This document shows positions 46,281 through 56,232 of a stretch of 64,000 nucleotides of DNA, piece by piece. Made by a program: the position numbers and the translations under genes. Source of the stretch: Streptomyces sp. WM6386 (GTDB taxonomy: Bacteria > Actinomycetota > Actinomycetes > Streptomycetales > Streptomycetaceae). The notes beneath the pieces were generated by a model that saw nothing but the letters and a program-made list of their open reading frames with translations, searched no databases and was not told where the DNA came from. Location of the stretch: the NCBI RefSeq assembly GCF_000972385.1, contig NZ_JXTE01000037.1, forward strand, positions 18,181 to 82,180, read 5' to 3'. Positions within the stretch are counted from its first letter, which is position 1. The number at the start of each line of letters is the position of its first letter.

Positions 46281-46673
46281 ATGCTCGTCCGTGACGCCAT
46301 GAGCACAGTGGTCCTCACCATCGGCCCCGCCCACACTCTCCGCCAAGCCGCCGCTCTGATGTCGGCCCGGCGGGTCGGCGCGGCCGTGATCCTCGACCCC
46401 GATGCCGGAGGCATCGGCATCCTCACCGAACGCGACGTCCTCAACGCCGTGGGACTGGGCCAGAGTCCGGACACGGAACGCGTCCACGACCACACCACCA
46501 CCGACGTCGTCTTCGCGGCACCGTCCTGGACCCTGGAGGAGGCGGCCCGGGCCATGGCCCACGGCGGCTTCCGGCACCTCATCGTCCTGGACCACGGTGA
46601 GCCGGTCGGCATCGTCTCGGTCCGCGACATCATCCGCTGCTGGGCACCGGCACGACAGCACGTCCCGGCCTGA
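46281..46673 (+). CDS. Two-CBS-domain regulatory protein
   Basis: 130 residues, just one pair of CBS motifs. The first covers about 1-60 (VRDAMSTVVLTIGP, GIGILTERDVLNAV) and the second about 70-125 (DVVFAAPSWTLEEAARAMA, PVGIVSVRDIIRC). CBS pairs bind adenosyl ligands; as a stand-alone protein its partner is unknown. The start is the ATG at 46281, 10 bases after GGAGGTGA. A stem-loop follows at 46682-46716. Confidence 0.88.
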   Translation: MLVRDAMSTVVLTIGPAHTLRQAAALMSARRVGAAVILDPDAGGIGILTERDVLNAVGLGQSPDTERVHDHTTTDVVFAAPSWTLEEAARAMAHGGFRHLIVLDHGEPVGIVSVRDIIRCWAPARQHVPA

Positions 46674-46681
46674 GAGCAGTA

Positions 46682-46716
46682 CGGGGGGCGGGTCGGGCGA
46701 CCCGGCCCACCCCCCG
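46682..46716 (+). terminator. Terminator after the CBS gene
   Basis: CGGGGGG/CCCCCCG outer stem with an inner CGGGTCG..CCCG pairing. Confidence 0.6.
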
Positions 46717-46722
46717 CCACAC

Positions 46723-46735
46723 TGGACATTGTCCA
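46723..46735. promoter_or_regulatory. Candidate Fur-family operator
   Basis: TGGACA-T-TGTCCA, a perfect 13-bp palindrome 68 bp before the Fur-family gene; autoregulation is plausible. Confidence 0.45.
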
Positions 46736-46802
46736 ACTCAAGGTGCACTCTAAATTCACACCTATTCGGAGCCTGGTCCCCCTTGCTGTTAAGGTGACCC
46801 CT

Positions 46803-47219
46803 ATGAGTGACCTTCTGGAACGACTGCGCGGCCGCGGATGGCGGATGACCGCGCAGCGGCGCGTCGTGGCCGAGGTCCTCGACGGCGATCACGTCCACCT
46901 GACGGCCGACGAGGTCCACGCACGGGCCGTCGCCAAGCTGCCCGAGATCTCCCGCGCGACCGTCTACAACACGCTGGGCGAACTGGTCTCCCTGGGCGAG
47001 GTGCTCGAGGTCGCCACCGACAAGCGCGCCAAGCGGTACGACCCGAACGCGCACCGGCCGCACCACCACCTGGTCTGCGCCCAGTGCGGCGCGATCCGCG
47101 ACGTCCACCCGAGCGGCGACCCGCTCACCGACCTCCCCGACTCCGAGCGCTTCGGCTTCACGGTCTCGGGCGTCGAGGTGACGTACCGCGGCGTCTGCCC
47201 GAACTGCGCGGTGGCATAA
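46803..47219 (+). CDS. Fur-family metalloregulator (PerR/CatR-like)
   Basis: 138 residues. The winged HTH runs about 5-85 (RMTAQRRVVAEVL, ISRATVYNTLGELV). The dimerisation half carries HHHLVCAQCG near 89-98 and CPNC near 133-136, the two CxxC pairs of a structural zinc site as in PerR and Zur. The regulatory HxH cluster is present (PHHHL). Metal specificity (Fe, Mn/H2O2 or Zn) is not decidable here. The start is the ATG at 46803. A strong terminator follows. Confidence 0.9.
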   Translation: MSDLLERLRGRGWRMTAQRRVVAEVLDGDHVHLTADEVHARAVAKLPEISRATVYNTLGELVSLGEVLEVATDKRAKRYDPNAHRPHHHLVCAQCGAIRDVHPSGDPLTDLPDSERFGFTVSGVEVTYRGVCPNCAVA

Positions 47220-47230
47220 GCCTGCTTCCG

Positions 47231-47261
47231 AAGCCCCGGCCCCTGTGGGGCGCCGGGGCTT
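47231..47261 (+). terminator. Terminator of the Fur gene
   Basis: AAGCCCCGGC/GCCGGGGCTT 10-bp stem, followed by TGTGCTGT. Confidence 0.85.
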
Positions 47262-47350
47262 TGTGCTGTCTACAGGCTTCCCGGATCTGACGGACCGTCA
47301 TATGGTCAACGGCACCCACCAGTCCGTTCCGCACTCCGCGAGGAGACCCC

Positions 47351-48118
47351 GTGGGAGAGCCGTATCCGAAACTCAGCGCACGTGATCTGACCCGAACCTT
47401 CGGCCGTGGCCCCGGCGCGGTGGCCGCCCTCGGCCCGCTGGACCTGTCCGTGACCGCCGGTGAGTTCGTCTGTGTCGTCGGCCCCTCGGGCTGCGGCAAG
47501 TCCACCCTGCTGCGCATCGCCGCGGGTCTGCTGCGCCCCAGCACGGGCCGCCTGGAGATCCGTACGACCAGTCCCCGCCCCGCCGCCATGATCTTCCAGG
47601 ACTACGGCATCTACGACTGGAAGACGGTTCGCGCCAACGTCCGCTTCGGCCTCGACATCCAGCGCGTCCCCCGCCGCGAGGCCGACGCCCGCGCCGACAC
47701 CTGGCTGGCCCGCATGGGCCTGTCGGACTTCGCCGACGCCTACCCGGCGACCCTCTCGGGCGGCATGCGCCAGCGCGTGGCGATCGCGCGGGCGTTGGCG
47801 GTGGAGCCCGAACTCCTCCTGATGGACGAGCCGTTCGCGGCCCTGGACGCCCAACTCCGCATGATCCTCCAGGACGAGCTCCTGGAACTCACCCAGACGA
47901 CCCGCACCACCACCCTCTTCATCACTCACAGCCTGGAGGAGGCGATCGTCCTCGGCGACCGCGTCCTGGTGATGTCCGCCCGCCCCGGCCGCATCATCGC
48001 CGAGCACCACCCGCCCTTCCCCCGCCCGCGCACCGGCGACATCCGCTCCGCACCGGAGTTCACGGATCTGAAGAGCGAGTTGTGGGACCTGCTGCGCAAG
48101 GAGGCGGTGCCGGCATGA
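47351..48118 (+). CDS. ABC transporter ATP-binding protein, NitT/TauT (SsuB) type
   Basis: 255 residues. Walker A GPSGCGKST near 44-52, Q-loop IFQDY near 84-88, signature LSGGMRQRVAIARAL near 138-152 and Walker B LLLMDEPFAALD near 160-171. It is the first gene of a three-gene importer: ATPase, permease and binding protein, each overlapping the next by ATGA. Such systems import sulfonates, nitrate, or thiamine or pyrimidine precursors; the substrate is not determined. The start is the GTG at 47351. Confidence 0.88.
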   Translation: MGEPYPKLSARDLTRTFGRGPGAVAALGPLDLSVTAGEFVCVVGPSGCGKSTLLRIAAGLLRPSTGRLEIRTTSPRPAAMIFQDYGIYDWKTVRANVRFGLDIQRVPRREADARADTWLARMGLSDFADAYPATLSGGMRQRVAIARALAVEPELLLMDEPFAALDAQLRMILQDELLELTQTTRTTTLFITHSLEEAIVLGDRVLVMSARPGRIIAEHHPPFPRPRTGDIRSAPEFTDLKSELWDLLRKEAVPA

Positions 48119-48975
48119 CGACGACCGCTCCCGCACGGGAGTCCGTCCTGGTCCGCACGCCGGGCCCGCACGAGCTCCATCCCGTACGCACGCACAGGCG
48201 CCGACGCGCCCTGGAACTGTCCCTGGCGGCGGCCGTCCCCCTGTTCCTGGTGCTCCTGTGGCAACTGGCCGCCGACCGGGCCTGGATCGACTCCCGTGTC
48301 TACCCGGCACCGTCCACGATCTTCGCGGACGGCTGGGACCGGGCCGCGGCGGGCGACCTGTGGCCGGACGTGTGGGCGACGTCGAAGCGCGTCGTGGCGG
48401 GCTACGCGGTGGGCACGGCCACGGGGTACGCGCTGGGCCTGCTGATGGGCTCGCTCTCCCTGGTCAGGGCGGCCCTGGAGCCCCTGCTGGACGCCCTGTA
48501 CGTGGTGCCGAAGCTGGCCCTGCTGCCGATCTTCCTGAACATGTTCGGCCTGGGCGAGGGCCCGCAGGTGGCCCTGGTCGCGGCGACGGTCTTCTTCTTC
48601 GTATGGATCTCGACGATGTCCGCGGTCATGTCGATCCCTTCCGGCCACCGCGACGCGGGGCAGGTCTTCGGCGCCTCGCCCTGGCAGATGTTCCGCCACG
48701 TCCTGCTGCCGGCGTCACTGCCGTCGGTCCTGGTGGGCGCACGCATAGCGGCGGGCGTGGCCGTGCTGGTGATCGTCGCCTCGGAGCAGATCGCGGCGAC
48801 GAACGGCCTGGGCCATCTGATCTTCGACTCCCGCGCGCTGTTCCAGAACGACGTGATGTTCGTGGGGATCGTCTGTGTGGCGGCCCTGGGGGTCGTCTTC
48901 TCCGAACTGGTGCGGGTGGTGGGCCGGTTGCTCACCCCATGGGCACCGCGGGACCGTGGACGGGGGCAGTCATGA
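48115..48975 (+). CDS. ABC transporter permease, NitT/TauT type
   Basis: 286 residues, six transmembrane helices of the BPD_transp_1 fold with an EAA-like loop (GQVFGASPWQMFRHVLLPASLP near 180-201). The start ATG at 48115 overlaps the ATPase stop and the stop overlaps the binding-protein start, so all three are translated together. Confidence 0.88.
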   Translation: MTTTAPARESVLVRTPGPHELHPVRTHRRRRALELSLAAAVPLFLVLLWQLAADRAWIDSRVYPAPSTIFADGWDRAAAGDLWPDVWATSKRVVAGYAVGTATGYALGLLMGSLSLVRAALEPLLDALYVVPKLALLPIFLNMFGLGEGPQVALVAATVFFFVWISTMSAVMSIPSGHRDAGQVFGASPWQMFRHVLLPASLPSVLVGARIAAGVAVLVIVASEQIAATNGLGHLIFDSRALFQNDVMFVGIVCVAALGVVFSELVRVVGRLLTPWAPRDRGRGQS

Positions 48976-50108
48976 GGGGACGTACATACGTGGTGGCGGC
49001 GATGACCGCCGTACTGCTGACCTCGGCGGCCTGCTCGTCGCCGTACGAGGACACCGCACCACGCGCGGGCGCCGGGAAGCGCACGGTCAGCCCGGTGGAG
49101 GGCTGTGGCGCCACGTCCTGGACGGACCCGGCCGACCTCTCCCCGAGCCGTCTGCCGGCCCGCTGCCAGCCCGGCGCACCGGCCCCGAAGCCGCTGGCGA
49201 AGACGGAGAAGCTGACGATCGCGACGGGGACGCTGAGCGCCGAGTACGTGGCACCGCTGCAAGTGGCGCTGGACAAGGGTGAGTTCGAGCGTGAGGGCCT
49301 GGACGTCACCCTCAAGGTCCTCCCGACACCGGACGCGCTGCCCCTGCTCGCCAAGGGCGACCTCGACGCGATCTGGGCGGCTCCGGAGGCGGCCGTGATG
49401 AACGGTCTCCGGGGCGGCTTCGACATCAAGTGGGTCGCGGGGAACTTCTCACCGGACCCCGGCTCGAAGAGCGGCCTGTGGGTGCGGCTGAAGGACGGCG
49501 AGAGCGCGTCCCAGGTGTCCATGGCCGGCCGCAGACTCGGCACGATGATCGGCAAGGGCTCCGTCATCGCGTACCCCATGGAGAAGACCCTGGAGAAACA
49601 CGGCGGCGGCCTCGACGAGATCCAGTACCAGCAGCTGGGCTCCGCGGACGTCCTCACCGCCCTGGAGAACGGCGGCGTCGACTCGGCCTGGCTCCTGGAC
49701 CCGGTGTGGCGCAAGGTCGACGGACAGCCCGCCTACGCCTTCCTCGGCGGCCAGCCGCAGGGCGAGCCTCTGGGCGGCCTGCTGTACGGCCCTTCGCTGC
49801 TCCAGCGGGACGTGGACGCGGGAGTGGCCTTGCTCCGGGCGTACATCCGCACGGTGAACTCGTACTTCGCGACGGACTACAAGGACGACGAGGCCTACGT
49901 CACCTACCTGGCGAAACTTCTGAAGGCGGACAAACAGATCCTCCGCTCGACCCCGTCCCTGCGGATGGACTGGGAGATCCGCAAAGGCACAACCGACCGT
50001 CTGCAAGCGGCCTACACCGCGCAAGGAGTCTTCGAGGGCGACCCGCTACCGGAGTCCAGAACGGTCGACCGCGCCCTGTACGAGGAGGCCGTGGGCCACA
50101 GGCCATGA
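48972..50108 (+). CDS. ABC transporter substrate-binding lipoprotein, NMT1/SsuA-like
   Basis: 378 residues. A lipoprotein signal ends at the lipobox TSAA-C21. The binding domain (about 75-370) has SsuA/THI5-like features: an early TIATGTLSAEYVAPLQVALDKGEFEREGL strand-helix unit and VLTALENGGVDSAWLLDPVW. An unusual Pro/Cys-containing linker (residues 40-75, with C45 and C65) precedes it and may form a disulfide. The start is the ATG at 48972. The ligand is unknown. Confidence 0.85.
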   Translation: MRGRTYVVAAMTAVLLTSAACSSPYEDTAPRAGAGKRTVSPVEGCGATSWTDPADLSPSRLPARCQPGAPAPKPLAKTEKLTIATGTLSAEYVAPLQVALDKGEFEREGLDVTLKVLPTPDALPLLAKGDLDAIWAAPEAAVMNGLRGGFDIKWVAGNFSPDPGSKSGLWVRLKDGESASQVSMAGRRLGTMIGKGSVIAYPMEKTLEKHGGGLDEIQYQQLGSADVLTALENGGVDSAWLLDPVWRKVDGQPAYAFLGGQPQGEPLGGLLYGPSLLQRDVDAGVALLRAYIRTVNSYFATDYKDDEAYVTYLAKLLKADKQILRSTPSLRMDWEIRKGTTDRLQAAYTAQGVFEGDPLPESRTVDRALYEEAVGHRP

Positions 50109-50113
50109 ACACA

Positions 50114-50149
50114 CCGAGGGCCGGAATCCTTCTGGATTCCGGCCCTCGG
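50114..50149. terminator. Bidirectional terminator between ABC operon and tRNA-fMet
   Basis: Perfect 16-bp stem (CCGAGGGCCGGAATCC and complement) with a TTCT loop. It ends the ABC operon and, on the other strand, the tRNA transcript. Confidence 0.9.
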
Positions 50150-50156
50150 CCTTCAG

Positions 50157-50230
50157 TAGCGGGGACAGGATTTGAACCTGCGACCTCTGGGTTATGAGCC
50201 CAGCGAGCTACCGAGCTGCTCCACCCCGCG
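50157..50230 (-). tRNA. Initiator tRNA-Met (CAU), copy 1
   Basis: 74 nt without encoded CCA. 5' CGCGGGG pairs with 3' CCCCGCT leaving a C1-U72 mismatch, and the anticodon stem has three consecutive G-C pairs (GGG/CCC) around CUCAUAA. Both are initiator identity features. Confidence 0.95.
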
Positions 50231-50300
50231 TCGGTGAAATGAACACTACGTCAACGCAGAGGACGGAAGCAAATCGCTTGTCCACGGCCCCACCCCAGCC

Positions 50301-52142
50301 TCAGGCGGACAACTCCTGGCGCAGCGCGTCCCGCAGCCGAGCCGCCCGCTCCGACACCTCCCGCGGTCCCAGCGTCACCGCCCGGTCGGCCCACCGCTGC
50401 CCCTCCGCGAGCTCCCCACGACGCGCGTAGACCAGGGCAAGCCGCAACGCCGCCCGCCCGTGCCCCGCGTCCGCCGCGCGGGTCCACCACACCGCAGCCT
50501 CGGGCTCACTCCCCTCCCGGGCCAGCAGCAGCCCGAGATTGAAGGCACCGTTGCGGGAGCCCGCCTCGGCCGCCTCCCGGTACCACCGAGCCGCCCCGAC
50601 GACATCCCCCCGGGCGGCGGCCAGCATCCCCACCCGCACCTGCGCCCGACGATGCCCCTGCGACGCCGCCCGCTCGTACCACTCCTCGCACTCGCTCTTG
50701 GACGAGTGCACCGGCTCTCCCAGCTCATGCGCGGGCGCGGGCGGACGCCGGGCATCCAGCACGGTCGCGAGCCGATAGGCCGCCTCCGAGCTGCCGCCCC
50801 CCGCCGCACACCGCAGATGTCGCTCCGCCGCCGCCTCGTCCCCGTCCCGCAGCCGCGCGATCCCGACCTGGAGCGCCGCCTCGGTGTGCCCGGCGGCCGC
50901 GGCCCGCTCGTACCACCGCAGCGCGATGACGGCGCCCTCTTCGGTGCCTCGCCCGGCGAAGAGAATCCCGAGGTTGAACGCCGCGTCCACGCTCCCGGCC
51001 TCGGCCGCCTTGGAGAACCACGGCTCGGCCCCGGCGGTGTCCCCGCCCTGCAGCAACAGGATCGCCAGCGCGTTCGCCGCCTCCCGGTGCCCGGCGTACG
51101 CCGCGCGCCGGTACCACTGCTCGGCCTGTGCGGTCCGCGCCTGCTCGGCGCAGAGCAGCCCGAGGTTGTACGCGCCGTTGACATCACCGGCGTCCATCGC
51201 GGCCCGGTACCACCGCTCGGCGGTCTGCGTCTCGCCCCGCTCGGCGTGCAGCGCCCCCAGCGCGTTCGCCGCGTTGCCGTCCCCGTCCTGGGCGGCCCGC
51301 AGCCACCAGACCGCGGCGCTCTCGACGTCTCCCGCGTCACGCAGCAGGAACCCGAGGGCGCAGGCGGCCCGCGCCTCCCCGTCCTTGGCGGAGGTCAGGT
51401 ACCAGCGCCCGGCCTCCTTGAGCTCACCGCGCCGCTCCAGGATCGCGCCGAGGTGCAGCGCGGCCCGCCGGTGTCCGCGCGCGGCGGCCTGGCGGTACCA
51501 CTGCTCGGCTGCCGGGGAGACACCGTTGTCGGACCCGTCGTCCCCCTCGGCCGGCACCTCGCGATCAAGAGCGCGCGCGAGCCGGTAGGCCGCCTCACGG
51601 TGCCCCCGCTCGGCCGCGGCCCGCATCCAGTGCCCGGCCCCGGCGTCCGCGCGGTGCTCCAGCAGATCGGCGAGCGCGTACGCGCCGAGGGCGTGCCCCT
51701 GCTCGGCGGATTGGCGCAGCCAGTACTCGGCGGCGGGCTCGTCGCCCTTCTCCCGGTGGTGGCGTCCCAGCGCGTGCGCGGCCGCGGCGGACCCGGCGAC
51801 GGCGGCGATCCGCCACCATCCGGCGGCCTCGTCGGCGTATCCGCGCTGGTGCAGCAGGACACCCAGGTTGTTGGCGGCGGCCCGGTCACCCGCGGCGGTG
51901 GCGGCACGCAGCAGGGGTTCGGCTCCGTCGAGATCACCGCGGCGCAGCAGCATGGCCCCGAGGACGCTCATCGCCTCGACATCGCCGGCTTCCGCGGCGA
52001 GCCGCTGCCTTGCTTCCTCGGCGGCCTCACCGGTTTCGTCCCGGTCGGAAGGCTGCACAAGATCGGCAGACTGCACAAAGTCAGCAGACTGCTCAAACCG
52101 CCCTGTCTCCAACAGAGTTGCCTTGTCCCCCATAACGTCCAT
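50301..52142 (-). CDS. SEL1-like repeat (tetratricopeptide-related) protein
   Basis: 613 residues. After about 45 acidic, Gln-rich residues, some 14 consecutive SEL1/TPR-like repeats of about 36 residues run to the end. The recurrent cores are WYRRAAYAGHREAANALA and GAYNLGLLCAE-like helices. No catalytic motif, signal peptide or transmembrane helix. Such solenoids scaffold protein complexes; the partner is unknown. The start is the ATG at 52142 (AGGTGG upstream); an ATG at 52133 is an alternative. It is flanked on both sides by identical tRNA-fMet genes on the same strand. Confidence 0.88.
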   Translation of the reverse strand: MDVMGDKATLLETGRFEQSADFVQSADLVQPSDRDETGEAAEEARQRLAAEAGDVEAMSVLGAMLLRRGDLDGAEPLLRAATAAGDRAAANNLGVLLHQRGYADEAAGWWRIAAVAGSAAAAHALGRHHREKGDEPAAEYWLRQSAEQGHALGAYALADLLEHRADAGAGHWMRAAAERGHREAAYRLARALDREVPAEGDDGSDNGVSPAAEQWYRQAAARGHRRAALHLGAILERRGELKEAGRWYLTSAKDGEARAACALGFLLRDAGDVESAAVWWLRAAQDGDGNAANALGALHAERGETQTAERWYRAAMDAGDVNGAYNLGLLCAEQARTAQAEQWYRRAAYAGHREAANALAILLLQGGDTAGAEPWFSKAAEAGSVDAAFNLGILFAGRGTEEGAVIALRWYERAAAAGHTEAALQVGIARLRDGDEAAAERHLRCAAGGGSSEAAYRLATVLDARRPPAPAHELGEPVHSSKSECEEWYERAASQGHRRAQVRVGMLAAARGDVVGAARWYREAAEAGSRNGAFNLGLLLAREGSEPEAAVWWTRAADAGHGRAALRLALVYARRGELAEGQRWADRAVTLGPREVSERAARLRDALRQELSA

Positions 52143-52305
52143 CGTCGCACCACCTGCAACCTGGGTACACCTGGTATACCGCAGCCAGTGAGGTCACTTC
52201 AGCGTTTTGTCGACATGCCCACAGAGAGACAAGTCAAACACAGTTCGCCCAACTCCCCACGGCGGCACGGCCATCCCTCTGCCCGGCACATGCGTTCGCA
52301 CACCA

Positions 52306-52342
52306 CGAAGGCCCGGATCCTTGATCAGGATCCGGGCCTTCG
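52306..52342 (-). terminator. Terminator of tRNA-fMet copy 2
   Basis: CGAAGGCCCGGATCC/GGATCCGGGCCTTCG 15-bp stem, 7 bp beyond the tRNA 3' end. Confidence 0.85.
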
Positions 52343-52349
52343 TTTTCAG

Positions 52350-52423
52350 TAGCGGGGACAGGATTTGAACCTGCGACCTCTGGGTTATGAGCCCAGCGAG
52401 CTACCGAGCTGCTCCACCCCGCG
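52350..52423 (-). tRNA. Initiator tRNA-Met (CAU), copy 2
   Basis: Sequence identical to the copy at 50157-50230, including the C1-U72 mismatch and GGG/CCC anticodon stem. The immediate flanks differ. Confidence 0.95.
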
Positions 52424-52482
52424 CCGTTGTGTTCAAACCGTACCACGGCGCGGGAGGGGCATCTGACCAGCTCAGGAACTGA

Positions 52483-55452
52483 TCAGCCGCTGGGACTGCT
52501 GCTCGGGCTCGGACTGCCGCTCGGACTCGGACTACCGCTCGGACTCGGGCTGCTGCCGCCGGCCTTGTCTTCCTTGGCCTGTGCGTCCTCGGCCCGTTGC
52601 AGCGCTTCCTCCAGGTCCTTCTGGGCCAGACCGTACGCCTCCCAGTCGCCCTTCTTCAGGGCTTCCTGGCCGTCCTCGAAGGCCTTCTGGGCGTCGTTCA
52701 ACGCCTGTTGGACCGTCGGGTTGTCGGAGGTCGGTGGCGGAGTCGTCGTGCCCCCGTCGTCGTCCTCCGGTGGCGTGGTGGTCTCGCCGTCCGCCCCGAA
52801 CACCTTGTTGAGGGCCTGGTCAAGGGTGTCCTCGAAGGCGGTGTTGCCTCCGTAGGTCACCAACACCTTCCGCAGCAGCGGGTACTTCAGTCCACCACCG
52901 CGTACGTAGACCGGCTCCACGTACAGCAGTCCTCCGTCGAGCGGCACCGTCAGCAGGTTGCCGTACTCCACCTTGGAATCACCTCTGTTGAGGAGGCTGA
53001 TCGTCTCGGCGATGTCCTGTTCGGAGTTGAACTGGCTCTGTACCTGTTTAGGACCTTGGACGCTGGTGTTCGTCGGCAGTTTCAGGATTCTGATCTTGCC
53101 GTAGTCGCTGGTGCCCGCCTCGGCGTCGACCGACATGAACGCGCTGAGCTGATCACGGCCGTTGGGCGTGAACGTCGTCGTGAGCGAGAACGCCTGCGCC
53201 TTCTGGTCGGGCATCTTCATGCTCAGGTAGTACGGCGGCACCGGCTCGCCCGAGGTGTTTGTCGGGTCGTCCGGCACCTGCCACACCTCGGAGCCGCTGA
53301 GGAACGTCGTCGCGTCCTTCACGTGGTACCGGCTGAGCAGCTCGCGCTGGACCTTGAACAGGTCCTGCGGGTAGCGCAGATGGGCCATGAGCGAGTCCGA
53401 GATCTCGGTCTTCGCCTTCACCGTGCCCGGGAACGCCTTCATCCAGGTCTTCAGGACCGGGTCCTTGGTGTCCCACTGGTACAGCTTCACCTGGCCGGTG
53501 TAAGCGTCGACGGTCGCCTTCACCGAGTTGCGGATGTAGTTGACCTGGTTCTGCTGGGCCACCACCGCGCGCGAGTTGTTCGTCGCGGTCAGCGAGTCGG
53601 CCGTGGTGTCACCGAGGGTCGTACGCGACGAGTACGGGTAGCCGTTCGTCGTCGTGTACGCGTCGACGATCCACTGGATCTTCCCGTCCACGACCGCCGG
53701 GTAGGCGTCGCCGTCGATGGTCAGCCACGGGGCGACCGCCTCGACGCGCTCCTTGGGCGTGCGGTTGTACAGAATCCGCGAACCCTCGCCGATCGCGCCG
53801 GAGTAGAGGATCTGCGGCTCGTTGAACGCCACCGCGTACGCGGCCCGGTTGATCGGGTTGGAGAGGTTGACCCCGCTCTTGCCGGTGTAGCTGAAGGTCT
53901 TCTCGCCGCTGTCGTCGGAGTAGTCGATCTCCTTCTGGGGACCGCCGACGATCGAGTACTCGGTGGTCTTCTCGCCGTAGTAGACCCGCTGCTGGTACGT
54001 CCCGAGGTCACCCTGCGAGGGCAGGTCGGACTCGGTGAAGACCGGGCGGCCCTCGGAGTCGGCGGTGGTGCCCTTGGCTGCGACCACGCCATAGCCGTGG
54101 GTGTAGCGGAAGTGGTCGTTGATCCAGTTGTTCTTCGGAATGCCGTCGAGGTTCAGCTCGCGCAGACCGATGACCGTGTCCTGGTCCTTGCCGTCCTTGG
54201 TGTAGCGGTCGACGTCCAGGTTGGTCGGGAACGCGTAGTAGTTACGCATCTGCTGGAGCTGCTGGAACGTCGGCGAGGCGATGTTCGGGTCCATCACCCG
54301 GATGCTGGCCGTACTGCCGACGTCGTCGCGCAGCTTGGTCTTGTCCGTGGTCGTGGACGTGCCCGCGTACTCGCTGACGTTGGCGTCGTCGATCCCGTAC
54401 GCCTCACGCGTCGCCTTGAGGTTCTTGGTGACGTACGGCGCTTCCTTGGCCTGCTCGTTCGGCTGGACCTGGAACTTCTGGACGATCGCCGGGTAGAGAC
54501 CGCCGATGAGGATCGCCGACAGCACCATCAGACCGAAGCCGATGACGGGCAGCTGCCAGGTGCGCCGCCACAGGGTGGCGAAGAACAGCAGGGCGCAGAT
54601 GACGGCGATGCAGAACAGGATCGTCTTGGCCGGCAGATAGGCGTTCGCGTCGACGTACCTCAGGCCGGTCCAGTTGTCGGTCGCCTTGAAGTCGCTGGAC
54701 TTGACCGCGAGGCCGTACCGGTCGAGCCAGTAGGCCACCGCCTTCAGGGCGACGAAGATGCCCATCAGCACCGACAGATGGCCCGTGGCGGCGGCCGTGG
54801 CGCGCGCTCCCGGGCTGGTGATCCTGAGCCCGCCGTACAGGTAGTGCGTCAGCGCGGCGGCGATCACGGACAGGATCGCAGCTGCGAAGCCGAAGCCGAG
54901 CAGGAACCGGTACCAGGGCAGGTCGAAGGTGAAGAAGGAGATGTCGAGCTTGAACTGCGGGTCCTTCTCACCGAAGGACACGCCGTTGACCCACATCAGC
55001 CAGGTCCGCCACTGGCTCGACGCCGAGGCGCCGGCGATCAGGCCGACCAGCGCGGTGATCCCCAGCAGCAGCCACCTCTTGTAGGGCGCGATGCCCATGC
55101 GGTAGCGGTCGAGGTTCTGCTGCTCCATCGACATGGCACTCAGCGGTGGCCGCAGCCGGTGCGCCAGCCAGATGTTGAAGCCGACCGCCAGGGCCATCAG
55201 CAGGCCGAAGACGAAGAACAGCCCGATCTTCGTCCACAGGGTCGTCGTGAACACGGACGAGTAGTTCACCGACCGGTACCAGAGCCAGTCCGTCCAGAAC
55301 CCGGCGAACATGGTGAACGCCATGCCGAGCACGGCAAGGACGCCCAGTGTCATGAGCAGGGTCCGGACACGCCGGGACGGGCGGCCCACTCTGATCCGTG
55401 GCCCCGTCGGGCCTCCGCCGCGGTCCGGCATCTGGAAAGCCAAGGTGCGCAC
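52483..55452 (-). CDS. UPF0182 family membrane protein
   Basis: 989 residues. Seven transmembrane helices lie in about 1-335, then a large extracytoplasmic domain (about 340-900) with the family's Tyr/Gly/Asp-rich segments ([30 protein letters not shown]). The tail is a coiled-coil-prone Glu/Lys/Gln region ([20 protein letters not shown]) ending in repeated SPSPSG units. UPF0182 is widespread in actinobacteria, but its function is unknown. The start is the ATG at 55452. It is divergent from the PPA1309-like gene. Confidence 0.92.
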   Translation of the reverse strand: MRTLAFQMPDRGGGPTGPRIRVGRPSRRVRTLLMTLGVLAVLGMAFTMFAGFWTDWLWYRSVNYSSVFTTTLWTKIGLFFVFGLLMALAVGFNIWLAHRLRPPLSAMSMEQQNLDRYRMGIAPYKRWLLLGITALVGLIAGASASSQWRTWLMWVNGVSFGEKDPQFKLDISFFTFDLPWYRFLLGFGFAAAILSVIAAALTHYLYGGLRITSPGARATAAATGHLSVLMGIFVALKAVAYWLDRYGLAVKSSDFKATDNWTGLRYVDANAYLPAKTILFCIAVICALLFFATLWRRTWQLPVIGFGLMVLSAILIGGLYPAIVQKFQVQPNEQAKEAPYVTKNLKATREAYGIDDANVSEYAGTSTTTDKTKLRDDVGSTASIRVMDPNIASPTFQQLQQMRNYYAFPTNLDVDRYTKDGKDQDTVIGLRELNLDGIPKNNWINDHFRYTHGYGVVAAKGTTADSEGRPVFTESDLPSQGDLGTYQQRVYYGEKTTEYSIVGGPQKEIDYSDDSGEKTFSYTGKSGVNLSNPINRAAYAVAFNEPQILYSGAIGEGSRILYNRTPKERVEAVAPWLTIDGDAYPAVVDGKIQWIVDAYTTTNGYPYSSRTTLGDTTADSLTATNNSRAVVAQQNQVNYIRNSVKATVDAYTGQVKLYQWDTKDPVLKTWMKAFPGTVKAKTEISDSLMAHLRYPQDLFKVQRELLSRYHVKDATTFLSGSEVWQVPDDPTNTSGEPVPPYYLSMKMPDQKAQAFSLTTTFTPNGRDQLSAFMSVDAEAGTSDYGKIRILKLPTNTSVQGPKQVQSQFNSEQDIAETISLLNRGDSKVEYGNLLTVPLDGGLLYVEPVYVRGGGLKYPLLRKVLVTYGGNTAFEDTLDQALNKVFGADGETTTPPEDDDGGTTTPPPTSDNPTVQQALNDAQKAFEDGQEALKKGDWEAYGLAQKDLEEALQRAEDAQAKEDKAGGSSPSPSGSPSPSGSPSPSSSPSG

Positions 55453-55594
55453 CTCGAAAGTCGCTGTTGGTCCGTCAGACCCGCGTCCCCGCGGGCCGTC
55501 CGTGGGCCACGTGATCGTAGGCCCTCACCTATGCAACTTACTCACGCTTTACTCGGTTCCCGATTCGGGCTATGAACGAGGCAGGATTGTGACC

Positions 55595-56137
55595 ATGTCC
55601 AACACACCCATGGCAGCGAGCCCTCTGACCCGGGCCGTACTCGAGATCGACGAGTACGTGTCCGGCCTCGGCTGGGACCAGCCCGCTCGCCTCTTCGCCC
55701 TCGTAGACACCGCCCGGCTGCGCGCTCAGGAACCGGGCCTCGCGGCCCAGCTCGGCCTGGAGGACGAGCAGGCGACCACCGGTCTCACCCCGATCGAGCA
55801 GGAGGAGATCCCGGCGGGCAAGCCGCTGGACGAGTTCCTCGGCACGATCGCCTGGCCCGATCCGGTCGTCGGCTGCGCCCTGACGGTGGAGCGCCTGATG
55901 CTCCCGCCGTCCGCCGAGGCGTCCGTCCCGGAGGGCCTGAGCGACAAGAAGCTCACCCAGTGGGTCGCGAAGCACCCCGACCGCCAGGAGGTCCGCATGA
56001 CGGTCGCGGTCCTGCGCGACGGCACCCGCGACTCCGCCCTGCGACTGCGCGAGAAGGACTCCCCGACGGAGGTCCTGACCGGCGACGCCCTGGTACCGGG
56101 GCTGGCGGAGGCGCTGTCGGCGACGTTCGAGGACTGA
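55595..56137 (+). CDS. PPA1309-family conserved actinobacterial protein
   Basis: 180 residues. It contains the family patterns LEIDEYVSGLGWDQPARLFALVDT near 14-37, QEEIPAGKPLDEFLGTIAWP near 65-84 and VRMTVAVLRDGTRDSALRLR near 133-152. No enzymatic motif is visible. It consistently sits opposite the UPF0182 gene in actinobacteria, as here. The start is the ATG at 55595; a GTG at 55589 in the same frame is equally close to a ribosome site. Confidence 0.82.
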   Translation: MSNTPMAASPLTRAVLEIDEYVSGLGWDQPARLFALVDTARLRAQEPGLAAQLGLEDEQATTGLTPIEQEEIPAGKPLDEFLGTIAWPDPVVGCALTVERLMLPPSAEASVPEGLSDKKLTQWVAKHPDRQEVRMTVAVLRDGTRDSALRLREKDSPTEVLTGDALVPGLAEALSATFED

Positions 56138-56232
56138 GTTCTTCCGCTACGACGGCCTCTTCTCGTACGACAACGGGGGCGCCCCTGGTCTTGGGGGCAC
56201 CCCCGTTCCCGTACGCGCGCGTGTCTGTTCCG

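Noticed and set aside
52597..55575. 992-codon plus-strand frame opposite the UPF0182 gene
   Set aside because: Composition is that of a third-position GC shadow (Val/Arg/Asp/Gly runs); the minus-strand membrane protein explains the sequence.
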